A stretch of DNA of 64,000 nt from Sipunculus nudus (lineage: Eukaryota > Annelida > Sipuncula > Golfingiida > Sipunculidae). Positions 1 to 17,469 of the stretch are shown here, in pieces. The translations under genes and the position numbers were made by a program. The stretch covers positions 6,555,900-6,619,899 of the forward strand of contig CM049322.1 in NCBI GenBank assembly GCA_026874595.1, given 5' to 3'. Under the pieces are notes generated by a model, which made no database searches, was not told where the DNA came from, and saw only the letters and a program-made list of their open reading frames with translations. The stretch's first letter is position 1. Every line of letters starts with the position of its first letter.

Positions 1-374
1 TTGATCTGCTAGTTCCTCAAAGCCAATAATGCTATAATCATGAAATTACCACATAGTTTTGCACTGATGTTTTTTTCCCCAAAAGGTTTTAACATCCAGG
101 TTCTTCCCTGTGCTTAACCTGATGTATCCAAAAGGCTTCATAATAACATATTACCCTGATCAGATGGTCTCCTTCACCCTTAGTCAGTAAGTGGTACCAC
201 CAACAGACAAACTGCCAATTGTTTGAAAAAAAAAAACAAGAAATCTTTACAGTGTACACCTGTCAAGTTTTTTTTTCCAAAATTAACAAAGTCCAGGTGT
301 ATCATGTACTTAATTTTACCTTGGCAATTTTTCTAGTATTCAACTTCAAAATATATCTAATATACTATCCAATA

Positions 375-516
375 GTGTCATGTGGCCCTGATCCTGATGT
401 GTCATGTGACCTTGATCCAGATGTGTCATGTGACCCTGATCCAGCTGTGTCATGTGACCTTGATCCAGATGTGTCATGTGACCTTGATTCAGATATATCA
501 TATGATCTTGATCATC
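375..516. repeat. 24-bp minisatellite, about 6 copies
   Basis: Six head-to-tail copies of a unit close to tgtcatgtgaccttgatcca plus four more bases, period 24. The last copy is the most diverged. Since 24 is a multiple of 3, all frames stay open across it, giving spurious 8-residue repeat frames on both strands. No sign of coding use. Confidence 0.85.
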
Positions 517-2821
517 CGCTGCTTTCCAGGCCATAATACAAGGCACTCTAGAATTCAGAATATCCAGCTTATTGATGCATTAGAGGCTTTATTTCTGAGA
601 CTTTTGAGTCTTTTTGCAGTATCTCTACCCTCAGTCATTTGCCAACCTCACATAATGTCAGTAATCTTTGTGACCAGTCCATATGTCTGAGGGAGGTGAG
701 GGTTGACTGTGTATACAAATCAGAGTTTATACACATTATATTCCTTATTTGGTAGTCATGCTACATTCATGTTTACACACTTCATTTACCCACTGCTTGC
801 AGAGGCTGCTTTTACCATATATGACCACAAGGACACTGATATGTAGGGTCAAGGATGCTCCACCAATCAAAGTGGGATATTGCAGTGTTTTTGCAAATTT
901 GAAAGTTTCTTTTTATGCAAGCCTGCAATACTTCATTTTTTTCACTGGTCAGATCATGCTTGGCCCTGTGTCAGTGCCCTGGCGGCTGTAAACAGCAAAA
1001 GTGTCCTTTGTAAGCAATGAATACTGTTGGTGGGTAAACAAACACATAATGTGACTGTTTCATAAAGGTAAATGTTAGCATTACGGGGCCTTGATGTCAG
1101 ACGGCTGAGACATATAGTAAGTCTGATTAACTCTTCTCTGCATGGCTGTTCGTTGTCTCGTCACTGTGTGCATGTTGTGCTTGGTGTTTCTGGTGACTTC
1201 AGTTAAACGTGGAGACGGTCTGTTACATGCCGTGGCTTTGTGTATTGCTCTTGTCTTATGCTGAACTGGGATCTGAAGTTCTGAATTAGGTTCAGATCTG
1301 TCCTAGTTTGGGCATTCTTTCAGCAGTCAGATTTGGTGAACTGAATCTAAATTGAATTTATTGTGCTGCTGTTCTAAACTTTGCATCAGTATTTTTTTTT
1401 AGGAAAGCCTTCTTTACTAGTTCTGCTCTACTTTTTTTCAGGTGTTAATCCAGTTTATTATTTTTAAAAAAATTCAAAGCTTTATCTTCAAGACAGTGAT
1501 ATTATGCTATTTATATTTTAGAACATGGTTAGAGCTTTATGTAAATTCTGTCAGGGTTTCATAATGGTGTCATTTTATCTAGATTATCGAGCAAATCCTC
1601 GAGCAAAGATTTGCTTTGACATCTCCTAATGTTTGACTGAATGTCTTGAAATCTCACACACTGAAGCTAGTTTATAGCAATCACAGAACAGTTAACTTGT
1701 ATAAAATTTTACGGTGGTAGGAATTGATTTATTTTTTTTTTTGTATTTTTTAAAGAAAATGTGACACTTCAAAATTATAAGATTTTATACTTTTCTTAAT
1801 AAAACTTCATAAAGGCAACACTGGTTTTGGCCTAATCTAAGAGCACAGTTCAGTATTGCCTGTGACATAGTTTCTCTATCTTTATCAATAACATCTTATT
1901 GGAAAGAGGTTACACTGTGCTTACTGTAGAGGCTTTGAGCTTATACGGCTGTTTGAAATACATATCAGTCCCACATCAGATCAGGCAGATTGCAAATGAT
2001 CAAGGTGAGACAAAAAGTATCAAGAGCAGACAATATTATTATGAATAAACAGAAGTTACCATGGCAAAACACAAATTGTCATGGTAAAATAGATTTTTTC
2101 ATGATGATAAAGAATTTTTGGTGGTGAAACAATTTTCTTTGGTGAAAAAAATATTCCTTGTAAAATAGGTATACCATAAAGTCCTCAGTATTGTTTTTGT
2201 TAACTTTTGCTTATTTTTTTTGGTTTCATCTTGCTGTTAAGAAACGTGCTTTATCAATATTTATTTTAAAATATTTAGGCCAGTGACTGGGTCGCATGTC
2301 AGGCCAAACATGCTTGAATCCGTCACTGACAGCAGGGGTTATAACTGGGTTATACATATGCTTAATAGACCTAAATCTTGCGATTGTGTCACACGCCTTG
2401 CTTGTGTTGTGTAGATCAACAAGTGAACATGGAGGTATTCTGATCTTTGCCTAAGGCAGTTCTGTGGTAGCCTCCACAAAATTTTAAAACCATGCAAAAA
2501 TCACTCAAAATGATATGTACTTTAAAAATTATTTATTCTCATTTTGGCAACGTCACTGTGAGAACAATAACCTTTAAAATGAGCTATAACACAGTGTCAT
2601 ACAAAATGCGGTTTCGGAGAACATTGAGGACAAAAGCGGACCAAATTCTCTCTATAATTATCATATTATGAAAAAAATACACAATGAAGGAGATCTAAAC
2701 AGTTACTGTTTTTCTTCCTATGAGCAGGAACATGCATTATACATCATACACAGAATAAAACATTGTCCATAAGTTTGAAAGTATTGATGGTCCTGGTGTT
2801 TTGGTTACTATTCTTTTGTAT

Positions 2822-3016
2822 TGGGATTACAATCAGTTACAGTTACTGATTACAATTACAATAAGTTACAGTTTCTGGTTATTATTACAATAAGTTAGAG
2901 TTACTGATTACAATAGGTTACAATTACTGAACAATTACAATTTCAGTTACTGATCACAATTACAATCAGTTAAGTAACTGATCACAATTACAGTCAGTTA
3001 CAGTTACTGATCACTA
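2822..3016. repeat. Degenerate repeat of ttac/cagttactga units
   Basis: Repeated runs built from agttacagttactgat and acaattacaatcagtta, with shifting unit order and about 25-30 bp between similar blocks. Simple-sequence derived and probably intronic. Confidence 0.7.
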
Positions 3017-3426
3017 TTACCCTACATCTGTTTATAGCTGCTATGGTACTGGAAATACCAGTGGAAGCACTGCCATGCTCATTGTTTTATTAATATGCAG
3101 CACAAAGCATTCCTTGTTATTGTTTTATGTTTGCAAGCGCTATTTTGCCAAAGTTGTGTTATGGGCATATGGACTTTTGATATTTTGATGTGTATTAGTC
3201 ACCATTTTTAATAAGCCACTTCTTATCTGAGATTGTGTTACATTCATGGTCTTGAGTCTTGTACATGTGTTGTGATTTATAGTGAATACAGTGGAGGGCC
3301 GTTTTTCCAGATGCCAAGTGCTTAAAACCCTTTATCTGCATTTAATAAAACGCTGTTGAACTGAAATTAATGTTCATAACCTAAAAAAAAACAAGATACC
3401 TGTATCTACTCTTGGTGATGTCTATC

Positions 3427-3850
3427 CATTGACAGTGAACCATTGACACGTAATCATTGATATTTTACCATTTATATTCAACCAATCGCAGTTAACCATT
3501 TATATGTAACCATAGAAAGTTAACCATTTACATTCAATCATTGGCAGTGAATCATTGACAGTTAGCTACTGACAGTTAATCATTGACATTCATGTCATTC
3601 AACCATTGGTACTTAACCATAGACAGTTACCCATTGGCAGTGAACCATTCACCATTGTCAGTTAACAAATGACAGTTAACCACTGACAGTTAACCATTGA
3701 TATTAACCATTGGCAGGTAACCATTGACAGTTAACCACTGACAGTTAACAACTGCCAGTGAACCATTGCCAGTTAACCATTAACTGTTAACCATTGACAG
3801 TTAAGCATTGACTGGAAAACATTGACAGTTAACCATTGACATTTGACCAT
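3427..3850. repeat. Minisatellite of accattgacagtta, ~14-15 bp unit
   Basis: About 28 imperfect copies of accattgacagtta (variants accattggcagtta, accactgacagtta, accatttatatgta). Divergence is highest at the 5' edge and lowest in the middle, as expected for an array that expanded from within. Confidence 0.85.
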
Positions 3851-4826
3851 CAGAGTTTGATACCAACTTAACCAGGTTAAAGATAATTATGCATTGATGG
3901 TACTTTACACATTACTATTTACCTGAACCACTGTATAACTGAAAGAAAACTTTGTTCCCCAAAGACGTTTGGGTAAACGACGCTCCATGATATATTACAC
4001 GTATGCATTATCATGCTTCATTGAAACGGTGATTGGGGTAAGTATTTGTGTAACATAATTGATTTATAGTTCAGAATATTTGAAAAAGATATCTGATAAC
4101 ATTTATTATTCATATTCCTGTTATGCGTGTATTGCAAATGTTGTTGATTTCATTCTCCATATATTACCTATGATCCTTATGTATGCGGCAGTATTTATAC
4201 AAGAAACAGATCAGAGTTATTATTAACAAATATAGCTAGTCTCACAATTTTGCATTGTTTAATGTTGCTGTGAAAAATTAAACATAAGTATTATCATTAT
4301 ATGGCACAATTTGCACAGGATTTATTTTACTGTAGCGGTATATCTCATAAATAAATTGGTACTATAGACAGCTCATTAACAAAAGTATACAAATTGGCCT
4401 GTGTTTGTGTCCAGTTGTTAAAGTAATGGTATAGACTGTTGTGCTGCCTTTATGGAATAAAAACTATTTGAATGATACCTGAATAATATTCTATTCATGA
4501 ATATAATTATTTATAAATATGGAAGTTGGTATCAGCCTTACTTTTTCTTTTGCAATTTGCTTGCTGTATATATCACTAATGTAAAGAGAATGTCAACTCT
4601 TATTCCATATTGTTTCAAACTTTATAACTCTATTTTACTGTTTGCAGTTTTCAGGTTTCTTATTAACACAGTTTTCTTCCTTTTTTGTGCTATTAATACA
4701 ATTTTCTTGATAATAGTTCTGGAATAAACCTATGATGAATTATGATAATTTTAAGCTGTGTATCTTATTGTCGATGTAGTTTATGCTTACCTTCAATATA
4801 TTCCATTTGATGTGTATTTGTTGCAG

Positions 4827-9687
<4,861 letters not shown>

Positions 9688-11645
9688 CCGGTCTGGTTGT
9701 ACAGTTTCATACGCGGACAGGTGTCCTTACTGACCTTGTGACCTCATGAACTTTGCAGTGATTAATATTCATGATATTATAATGAACATATATTTCCACA
9801 TGTATACTTAAGTATTTGCACACCTTGCACTCCTTTAAGTGAGTCATAATAGTGTTGTATACCAAGATGTTAATTAAGATCTGAAAGTATATAAGTTAGT
9901 ATATAAAAGTACAAAGTATACATATAAGTACATGCAGTCCATTGATAAACACAGATATATAGTTTTATGAGTGCTCAACTGAATATTTGTTATTGTTTTT
10001 AACATTTGAAACTAGAAATCTGCATCCAATTGAATGCAAGCCTCCACCATTCACTTATTTGGCCCATATTCCAAGGTTCATTCATACATAAGTGACTGCA
10101 CATTTGTGAACATTTCTTGTTGACTTTGCTGGATCAGAACCATGTTCTGGGTCCACTCCATAAACTAAACAATGCTTCATTGGTGCCTTCCCATAATGCC
10201 CTGAAAATTCCATGAGACTACGCTCATGATTGCTGAGTTATGTGGTGAACAAACACGCACACATGAACACAAGAACAGGGCTGAAAACATGCTCTCCTGG
10301 AGCAGGTATAAAGTCCCTTTGGAATCTATCACAATGGATCTACTAAAGGTTAGGAGTTATTATGCATATTTATATAGGTTATCCCTAGCTTAACCAAAGA
10401 TTATTTTATCTGATAATAGTGTGTCATATAAAACAAGTCAGCCCACAAACCTAGACAGGTCAAATGCTTTCTTTTCAGATCATTTTTATAATATACTTAA
10501 AAAGGCATAACCAATTATGTTTTTGGAGATATTGTGACCACAATTTAAGCTCTGCACAGAGAGTGGAAATAGATGTTTATAAAACAAGTAGATTAAGATA
10601 AAGAGCACATCAGTAGGACAGTTAAGGCATTTGACTTGTTACTGCAGTGTATGGTCAGCACTTGTGTGTTTTATTTATGTCTTCTGCACATGGAATCTTC
10701 TTAAAGGACATGTTAGTTATTATGCAGGGTCTCCCACATGCTTTTGAATCTCCCAAAAAGCCTCAACATTTTTTCATAACAGTAAAGTGTCATTTATCCA
10801 ATTACTGTTCATCCGTAAAAATTTGTAATGCTAAATTGAAAACTGAGAACCAAAATTTTGACTGTTAAGTGGAAATTCTGATTTCATGGGACCATTAGCA
10901 ATAATTTCAATGAATTTTACATAAAAAATTTATTAATTTCATGGAAAACCTAACAAAATTACTGTTGGAATCATTTATTTTTTCTTTACTCTTTTGGGCA
11001 ATCCTGGTGAATCTTGCAGTATGATTTATCCGAACGATTGTTTATCCGATCAAAAGCCCTGTCCCCCTTGCTTTTTCAGATAAATGATGCTCTGTTGTAT
11101 ATACAAGACCTTGAAAATGCTTGAATTCGGCTAATTTTGAAAAAGTTTTTTAAAAAGACTTGAAAAAAACATACCTCCTTGGCGAAAGTTATAATCTTCT
11201 AGCACTTAATGTTGGTGTTTGGGGTTGTATGCTTCTGAGAAAACCTACAAGAGTTTAACTTCGATTGAGGCTGCTAAATATGGCGTGTTATCAGACTAAA
11301 AACCTTTATCTTTACTTTCCTAACAAACTGATTTAAAGCTGCTTGTACCCTGATATTTATCAAGGAAACATTAAATATTTACACATCAGTAATGCAGCCA
11401 TTCTGAATGGGAGACAGTATTTAACCTCCTTGGATAATTGGTATTGTAAAAATGTGTGATTTTATTTATGATGATGTCCAATCTAATGTAAATACATACT
11501 TAAGGAAGATTGCAGAGGTCATGAGTTGGTCATTTATCACTTATGCAATATATACTCAGTTTGTCACAGGTCAAAGGTTAAAGGTCACATCATCGGAGCA
11601 CCATTACCCGCAGGTCACTGATCAGCTAATCATGGTCACCAGTTA

Positions 11646-11991
11646 AGGTAAAAAAAAATAAAAGATATGGTTCTCAGGCACCGCCTGCGTCAATTTTAAA
11701 CCCCCATATAAAATATTTTTTTATTTTTATTTTTCAATAAAAACATAGCAATTTTTAGCTCCGGCTGCCTTGACATTTCTTTCAAGTATATAAAATCATA
11801 CAAATTTGATAAGATTTCCTTTGTTATGTAGTGCTTTTACTTGTTAAGCAAAAAATATCTGTTATCATCATGATTTCCCTTTTCTTTTGACATTTTTTAA
11901 ACAAAACACACAAAACATTAAAAAAAAAAACACCCACCTGCATTGATTTATAAAAGAAAGTGCCTGAGAACCAAACCTTATTTTTTTGGCC
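11646..11991. mobile_element. MITE-like inverted-repeat element, copy 2
   Basis: Same ends as the 6383-6643 copy: left arm with agatatggttctcaggcac, right arm gtgcctgagaacca... tttttttggcc. Length ~346 bp, with an A/T-rich, longer middle. Both copies have cctaattg after the right arm, so the true right boundary may lie a few bases further out. Confidence 0.6.
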
Positions 11992-13070
11992 TAATTGGTG
12001 TGCATTTAATGGGCATTATAAAATATACACCAAGCAACAGCAGTAGTCAACAAGACTTGTTATGTCACATGACAGTCGTGATGTCACTGGTCACATGATT
12101 TCACTCCATCTTACATCTGTGCTGCTTTTTGTACCATAATCCAAAAGATTACATTGTATTTAAAAACTTTTCTTTATTTCAAATTATCTCTCCTATTTGG
12201 GTACATTAGTTGCCTCTCTCTGTTGATCACTGAAATAATTAACCCTGTCATACAGGACGTATGTCATCCTCTTTCCCACAAACTTGAAGAACCTTGAAAT
12301 GAAATGTAATTTTCAAAGCCATAAAGTCCTTAAATTTTGCAAATTTAAAAAAAAAATCTCTTGAAGGACCTAGAATTTCTCTGTGATGGCTGTAATGACA
12401 CCAAGTGGAGTAAGGTTTTATCCTCTTTTCAAAGTCTATCTTAATGTGCTTGTGCAGTATCATAATTGGGTTAATATCATGTTTTCTGGTTACATTTTCA
12501 CCAGAATTAATAAAAAGCAACTGTAGGCCTCTCATAATTTTTCATGGTGTCTGTTATGAAGTGGAAGATTCATCTTGTAGTATAATAAGAAAACCTAAAA
12601 AGAAAATCCTCTGAACCAGAAAGGGAGGGTTCCATACCAGAAAGATTGGTTTAAAACCCTTAAGAAAGTTAGTGGCAAACTGTGAAGGCGACTTTGGATG
12701 TGCTGGATATATTCCTGAATCTGTATTAATGTAAGAAAATGTCTTTAAAAATCTCTGTCATCTTAAAATATATAAAAAAAGGTAAGCTTATATTTCATTT
12801 AATACCTATTTTAATGGATTTTTATTGATAAATTTGTTTGAAAAAAATATAAAGTCTGCATGTTGTTTACGATAATCATCCCTCAAAATGTCTTAGTCAA
12901 GTAAACTCACATTTACATCTCATGTTAATATGAAAATTGTCATGTGAGGGATAAACTTTTTTTATGGTGTACTGTTTGAACATACCAATTATTATTAACT
13001 TAGCACTAGCATCTTGTCTGAAATTTTGAATTTTCACTGCAAATGTGTGTATGTAAGGGACCAATCTTTA

Positions 13071-13080
13071 ATATATATAT

Positions 13081-13135
<55 letters not shown>

Positions 13136-13136
13136 A
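13071..13136. repeat. TA microsatellite
   Basis: Nearly pure alternating TA with a few interruptions. Confidence 0.9.
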
Positions 13137-13704
13137 TTAATGCATGTTTCATTTATTCATTATTGTCATATATTTTTGTCATTTTGATCTCCCAGTAATC
13201 ATTTGTGTAGAAAGTGTATATTTTTAGGTTGATGTCATATACTTAGTATATTAGTGTGTAAATAGACTGGTACCCCGACTGGTCACTGGTCACGTCCTCT
13301 TTCAGAAACATGTGAATGTCTGTGTTCACAAGTTGTATTTTTTTTTTAGCAGTTACAGCTATTGATTGACAGGTAATAATTTTCCTTGTGTTGGAAGACA
13401 ACAAATCACCAGTCTGTGCAGCAAACAGTTTTTGTTGTATATAATAGATAATTATGATGTAAAATTGCTTAGTCTAAAAGGCACATGGAACCAGTCTACT
13501 CGTTTGTTTTTGTTCAATACCTCATATTATAAAATTGTCTGTTTCTGCAATTGGATAATTTAAATAGAGCAGTGTTCCCAGTCAACTGTGTAGTCATGTT
13601 TTAACTGTTCACTTGCTTTCTTTATTCAGAAACATCTGTTTAAATGTGCACTTGACTTATGAGGGACAATATTAAAACAATATTTGGATGACTTAGTTGT
13701 TAAC

Positions 13705-13806
<102 letters not shown>

Positions 13807-14105
13807 TACTGGCTTCAGGGACTAAAGCACTCTGAGCCCTGACAGTGGCTAGATAGGTTTTTATACTGGCAAACAATTCCAAAGCTTAGGGCTGGCCATC
13901 CGAGCAAAAAAACTAACTGATATTTGGTATCTTCTAATCTACGGTCCGGGGCAGTTTACTCATGTTCATGTACATAGTCATAGTCATAATGATGTGTGTG
14001 TCCAGGACTGTCGGTTCTCTGTTGTTTTACAGCTTTGGTGTTATTTGTGGATATATGAATAAAATGATAATATGTTTTATGGTGAGTCATTTTTCATTAA
14101 TTGTG

Positions 14106-14583
14106 ATGTTTACGTCTGTTTGCATCAGGGTAATTGATACTTCATAATTTAAGTCGGTTTGATTCAGGGAACTGATACTACATTATGATGTTTTAGTCTT
14201 TTTGCATCAGGGTAACTGAAACTACATTATGATGTCCAAGTGTGTTCGCGTCAGGGTAACTGATACTTCATTATCAAGTTCAGGTCTCCTGTGTCAGGGT
14301 AACTGAAACTAAATTATGACGTTAATGTCTGTTTGCTGCAGGGTAACTGATACTTCATTATGATGTTCAAGTCTGTTTGGGCCAGGGTAACTGATACTTC
14401 ATTATCAAGTTCACATCTCCTGTGTCAGGGCAACTGAAACTACATTATGACGTTAATGTCTGTTTGCTGCAGGGTAACTGATACTTCATTATGATGTTCA
14501 AGTCTGTTCGCGTCAGGGCAACTGATACTACATTTGATGTTCAAGTCTGTTTGCCTCAGGGTAACTGATACTTCATTATGAGG
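14106..14583. repeat. ~44-bp minisatellite, about 11 copies
   Basis: Repeats of gttcaagtctgtttgcatca followed by gggtaactgatacttcatta. The marker gggtaactg recurs every 41-45 bp. Two alternating variants exist (tatgatgttcaagtctgttt and tatcaagttcacatctcctg), suggesting duplication of dimers. Non-coding. Confidence 0.85.
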
Positions 14584-14752
14584 TTTGCATATATTGCTAG
14601 AATATGGGCAGTTGACAAGTGACTACAGTTATCCACTGAATCACAGAGGCATGGATGAAGGAGCCATGTTATCCCTCCTTGAAGCTTTCCAAATTTGTTG
14701 CATCAGAGATGCCTAAGACTCACAGATAGACAAAACTTGAAGAAAAAAAATA

Positions 14753-15830
14753 TTGTAAGTGGCACCACTAGTCATGTGTACAAGATAATACTATCCTAGA
14801 TTTATGGACATACAAAACTTCAGGCTGATATGTCTAACCACTCCTGAGATAAATAAATGTGTTTTAAGAATACATGATTGTAGGTGGGGCCATTTGTCTT
14901 GTGTATTAGAAATAGAAAGCTATCCAAGATGGATGGAACATACAAATTTTCAGGTTGTTAAATTGAACAACTCCTGAGATATGCTTTCACCAAAAACAGA
15001 CCTACAGAAAAAAACCGATTACAGGTCAGGCCACCATTCTTATATATGAGATAAACCATTCCAAGATCTTTGGACATGCACAGTTTCAGGTTGATACATT
15101 AAACCACTCCTAAGATAAATGCATGAATGTATTCTACAGGTACGTGATTGTAGGTGATGCCATTAGACTCGTGTTCGAGAAAGCTACCCAAGTAAAACTA
15201 ACAAGCAAAATTTCAGGATGATATGCCAATACACTCGAAAGAAAAGGGCATTGGCAAAAATGGGAGATAAATGCAACAAGCTATCCAAGTTGGATGAATG
15301 TGCAATATTTCAGGCTGATGCATCCAACCACTTATGAGATATGTGCCATTGCCATCCAGCACAAATTTATGAATGGATGCTGCGCAAAATCTTTTGTAGG
15401 TAGTGCCACAATGCTTGTGTATTAGATTAAGGTTTTAATGATCTATGGACATGGAAAATTTAAGGCGGATACGTCAAAGCACTGCTTAGATAAATACATG
15501 GGTGTTTTTTTACGGATATGTGATTACAGGTGGTGCGACCTATCATGTGTACAAGACTGCTATCCAAGATGGATGGATGTGCTTAATTTCAAGCTGATAC
15601 ATGAACTGCTCCTTAGGTATGAGTGATTTGCATCCAAAGCAAACGCACAGATGGATGCCACATAAAAATATTTGCAGGTGGTGCCATCAGTGTTGAGTAA
15701 GAAATGGAGGCTTTCAAGATCTATTGGCATGCACAGTTTCAGCCTAAGACATGGAACCACATCTGAGATTATCACTATGAAAGATGCACAGATGGGCACT
15801 ACGAATTGCAGGTTCGCCACCAATCTTTGT
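14753..15830. repeat. Degenerate ~130-bp repeat, about 8 copies
   Basis: Recurring blocks: gtaggtggtgccat, cttgtgta, tatccaagat, tatggacat, tttcaggctgata, accactcctgagata. Successive copies start about 120-140 bp apart and differ heavily. The same block order is seen at 45290-46170 and 55260-56350, so this is an old dispersed repeat, perhaps the core of a transposon. Confidence 0.6.
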
Positions 15831-16238
15831 TAGGCAACATTTCACATGTGACCAGATAATTTTGCTTGGTTTTCAGAAAGATGGATTCACAGGTCTCCAA
15901 GGAGTTTTCCAGACACGAATGCAGTGGCGGAACAGAGTATCTGCAAAATTATTTTGGCGGATACAATTAAACAAGGGCCTGCAGCCTATATTTATGGACA
16001 CTTAATAAGTTAAACTAGGATGACCCATTTTATCCCATATATATATAACACACACATATATGTCACGGTGACTTCATTGAGCTTTAAAGAAAAATTTCCC
16101 ACAGTCTGCCTGCATGTAAAGTTTAAACACTCCAGGTCTATTGCTTAGAATTTATGCCTCGCTAAAGGTCATGCAGGTTTCTGATTTTTTTTGTGAAGTA
16201 CCAAAACACAGGTGTGGGAACATCATTTTAATTTTTTT

Positions 16239-16265
16239 GGGGGGTGGGGGGTGGGGGGTGGGGGG
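16239..16265 (+). other. Perfect G-quadruplex motif
   Basis: Four runs of six G separated by single T residues. It lies about 0.95 kb before the calsequestrin start codon. A pure run of 23 G follows at 16331-16353. Whether it acts on transcription cannot be told from sequence. Confidence 0.8.
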
Positions 16266-16330
16266 ATTTCCTTTGCTAGCAAAAGTTTCTAAAGGAAATC
16301 ACTTAAAAGGGTTACTAATTATAGGAATCT

Positions 16331-16353
16331 GGGGGGGGGGGGGGGGGGGGGGG
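16331..16353. repeat. G23 homopolymer
   Basis: Twenty-three consecutive G. The length may be uncertain because of sequencing slippage. Confidence 0.85.
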
Positions 16354-17208
16354 AAAGCAGCTGGCAAGTGGAATACTGCTTTGTGGAAAAAAAAAAAATA
16401 AAAAATTCATTTTGTTTACAATTAGTTACCTTTGAGTACTGTGGATCGTATAGGCAGTATTTATCTTGTGTCAGTTGTGATGAGTAGGAACAATTAAGAA
16501 AATTATTTTCTGTTTCCTATACAAGCCACTGTAGAAAAACTAACTTATATTATTATTTATTTTATAAAGCCTTGCATGGAAATAAAAAAATATAAACTGT
16601 ATGAAATTAATTGAAGCGGAGCACTTTATTCCATTACAGGTCATAGTTTTGGCTAATTTACTGCCCTAAGTGTATCATAAATTTTCAACACCTTTCAAAC
16701 TGTATGCAGTGCTTGGAAATAATTATTATAGATTGAGTTGGATATTTTTTTTCACAGTTCAACATTAATTTAGAAAAAAAAATAATAAAGATTCACCTGA
16801 ATGATATTATAAAATATAGTTTAATTTAACCCTGCAAAATGCATTCCATCTGATATTATGAGTTACTTTTAAATCCAGAAACAAATATAGTTTAACTTAA
16901 ATAATTTACGCAAAACATTTTTTTTTATTTTAAAGCGTTTAAGCGTTCGATCAGGACCAATGTTTGAGAGAAAAATTAAAACAGTTCCACAAAAAAAAAT
17001 AAATAAATAAAAAAAAAACCCGGGGACTATTTTGCCTGGAGACGTATTGCTCGCATTACACATATACGCTTGGGTACATCAACCGTCAGTGGCCGTCAAG
17101 CGCAGACGAGATCTACTGTGCCAACGTGTCAAATATGAAAATGCACCAGGATTAATACCAGTGTAAAAAGCAGCATTTGGACATCCCCAGAACATCTATC
17201 TATGCAAT

Positions 17209-17469
17209 ATGGAGCTACAAGGTTTGCCCGTTTGGGTTTTAACGGTACTGGCGATACTGAGCGATAATAGGTTGATTCGAGGACAGTCTCGTGATGAGGG
17301 ATACAGACACCCAACACATGACGGGGTTAAACGGACTGTCACGTTTACTAATAAAAACTTTGAAGGTTTTGTGAAGAAAAACAAGATGGTTGTTGCGGCT
17401 TTCATGTTACCGCAGACTGATGACGAAATGTCGCGAAAAACGTGGGAGGTCCACGATCACATGTTTGAG
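17209..17469 (+). CDS. CASQ: Calsequestrin-like exon 1: signal peptide and start of first thioredoxin fold
   Basis: ATG at 17209; 87 codons ending DHMFE; donor gtgggc. The signal peptide is LPVWVLTVLAILSDNRLIRG-like. The position of the CxxC motif in true thioredoxins is occupied by LPQTDDEM. No upstream TATA box is obvious. Confidence 0.88.

Larger units (their letters stand above)
1..4826. other. Presumed upstream intron of the KAT7-like gene, no exon recognised
   Basis: AT-rich sequence upstream of the first recognisable KAT7 exon. I found no stretch resembling the N-terminal part of KAT7 (its first CCHHC zinc finger or linker), so those exons probably lie before the window. Three minisatellites, listed separately, are the only ordered structure. 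A 40-codon ATG frame at 1142-1264 has a hydrophobic start but no family resemblance. Inference: large intron, possibly preceded by intergenic DNA. Confidence 0.5.

Noticed and set aside
4758-4826. Upstream extension of the first KAT7 exon
   Set aside because: The frame is open, but a ttgttgcag acceptor precedes the conserved part and the upstream residues do not resemble KAT7.
16141-16401. Glycine-rich open frame
   Set aside because: Produced by G-runs at 16239 and 16331; no homology or gene context.
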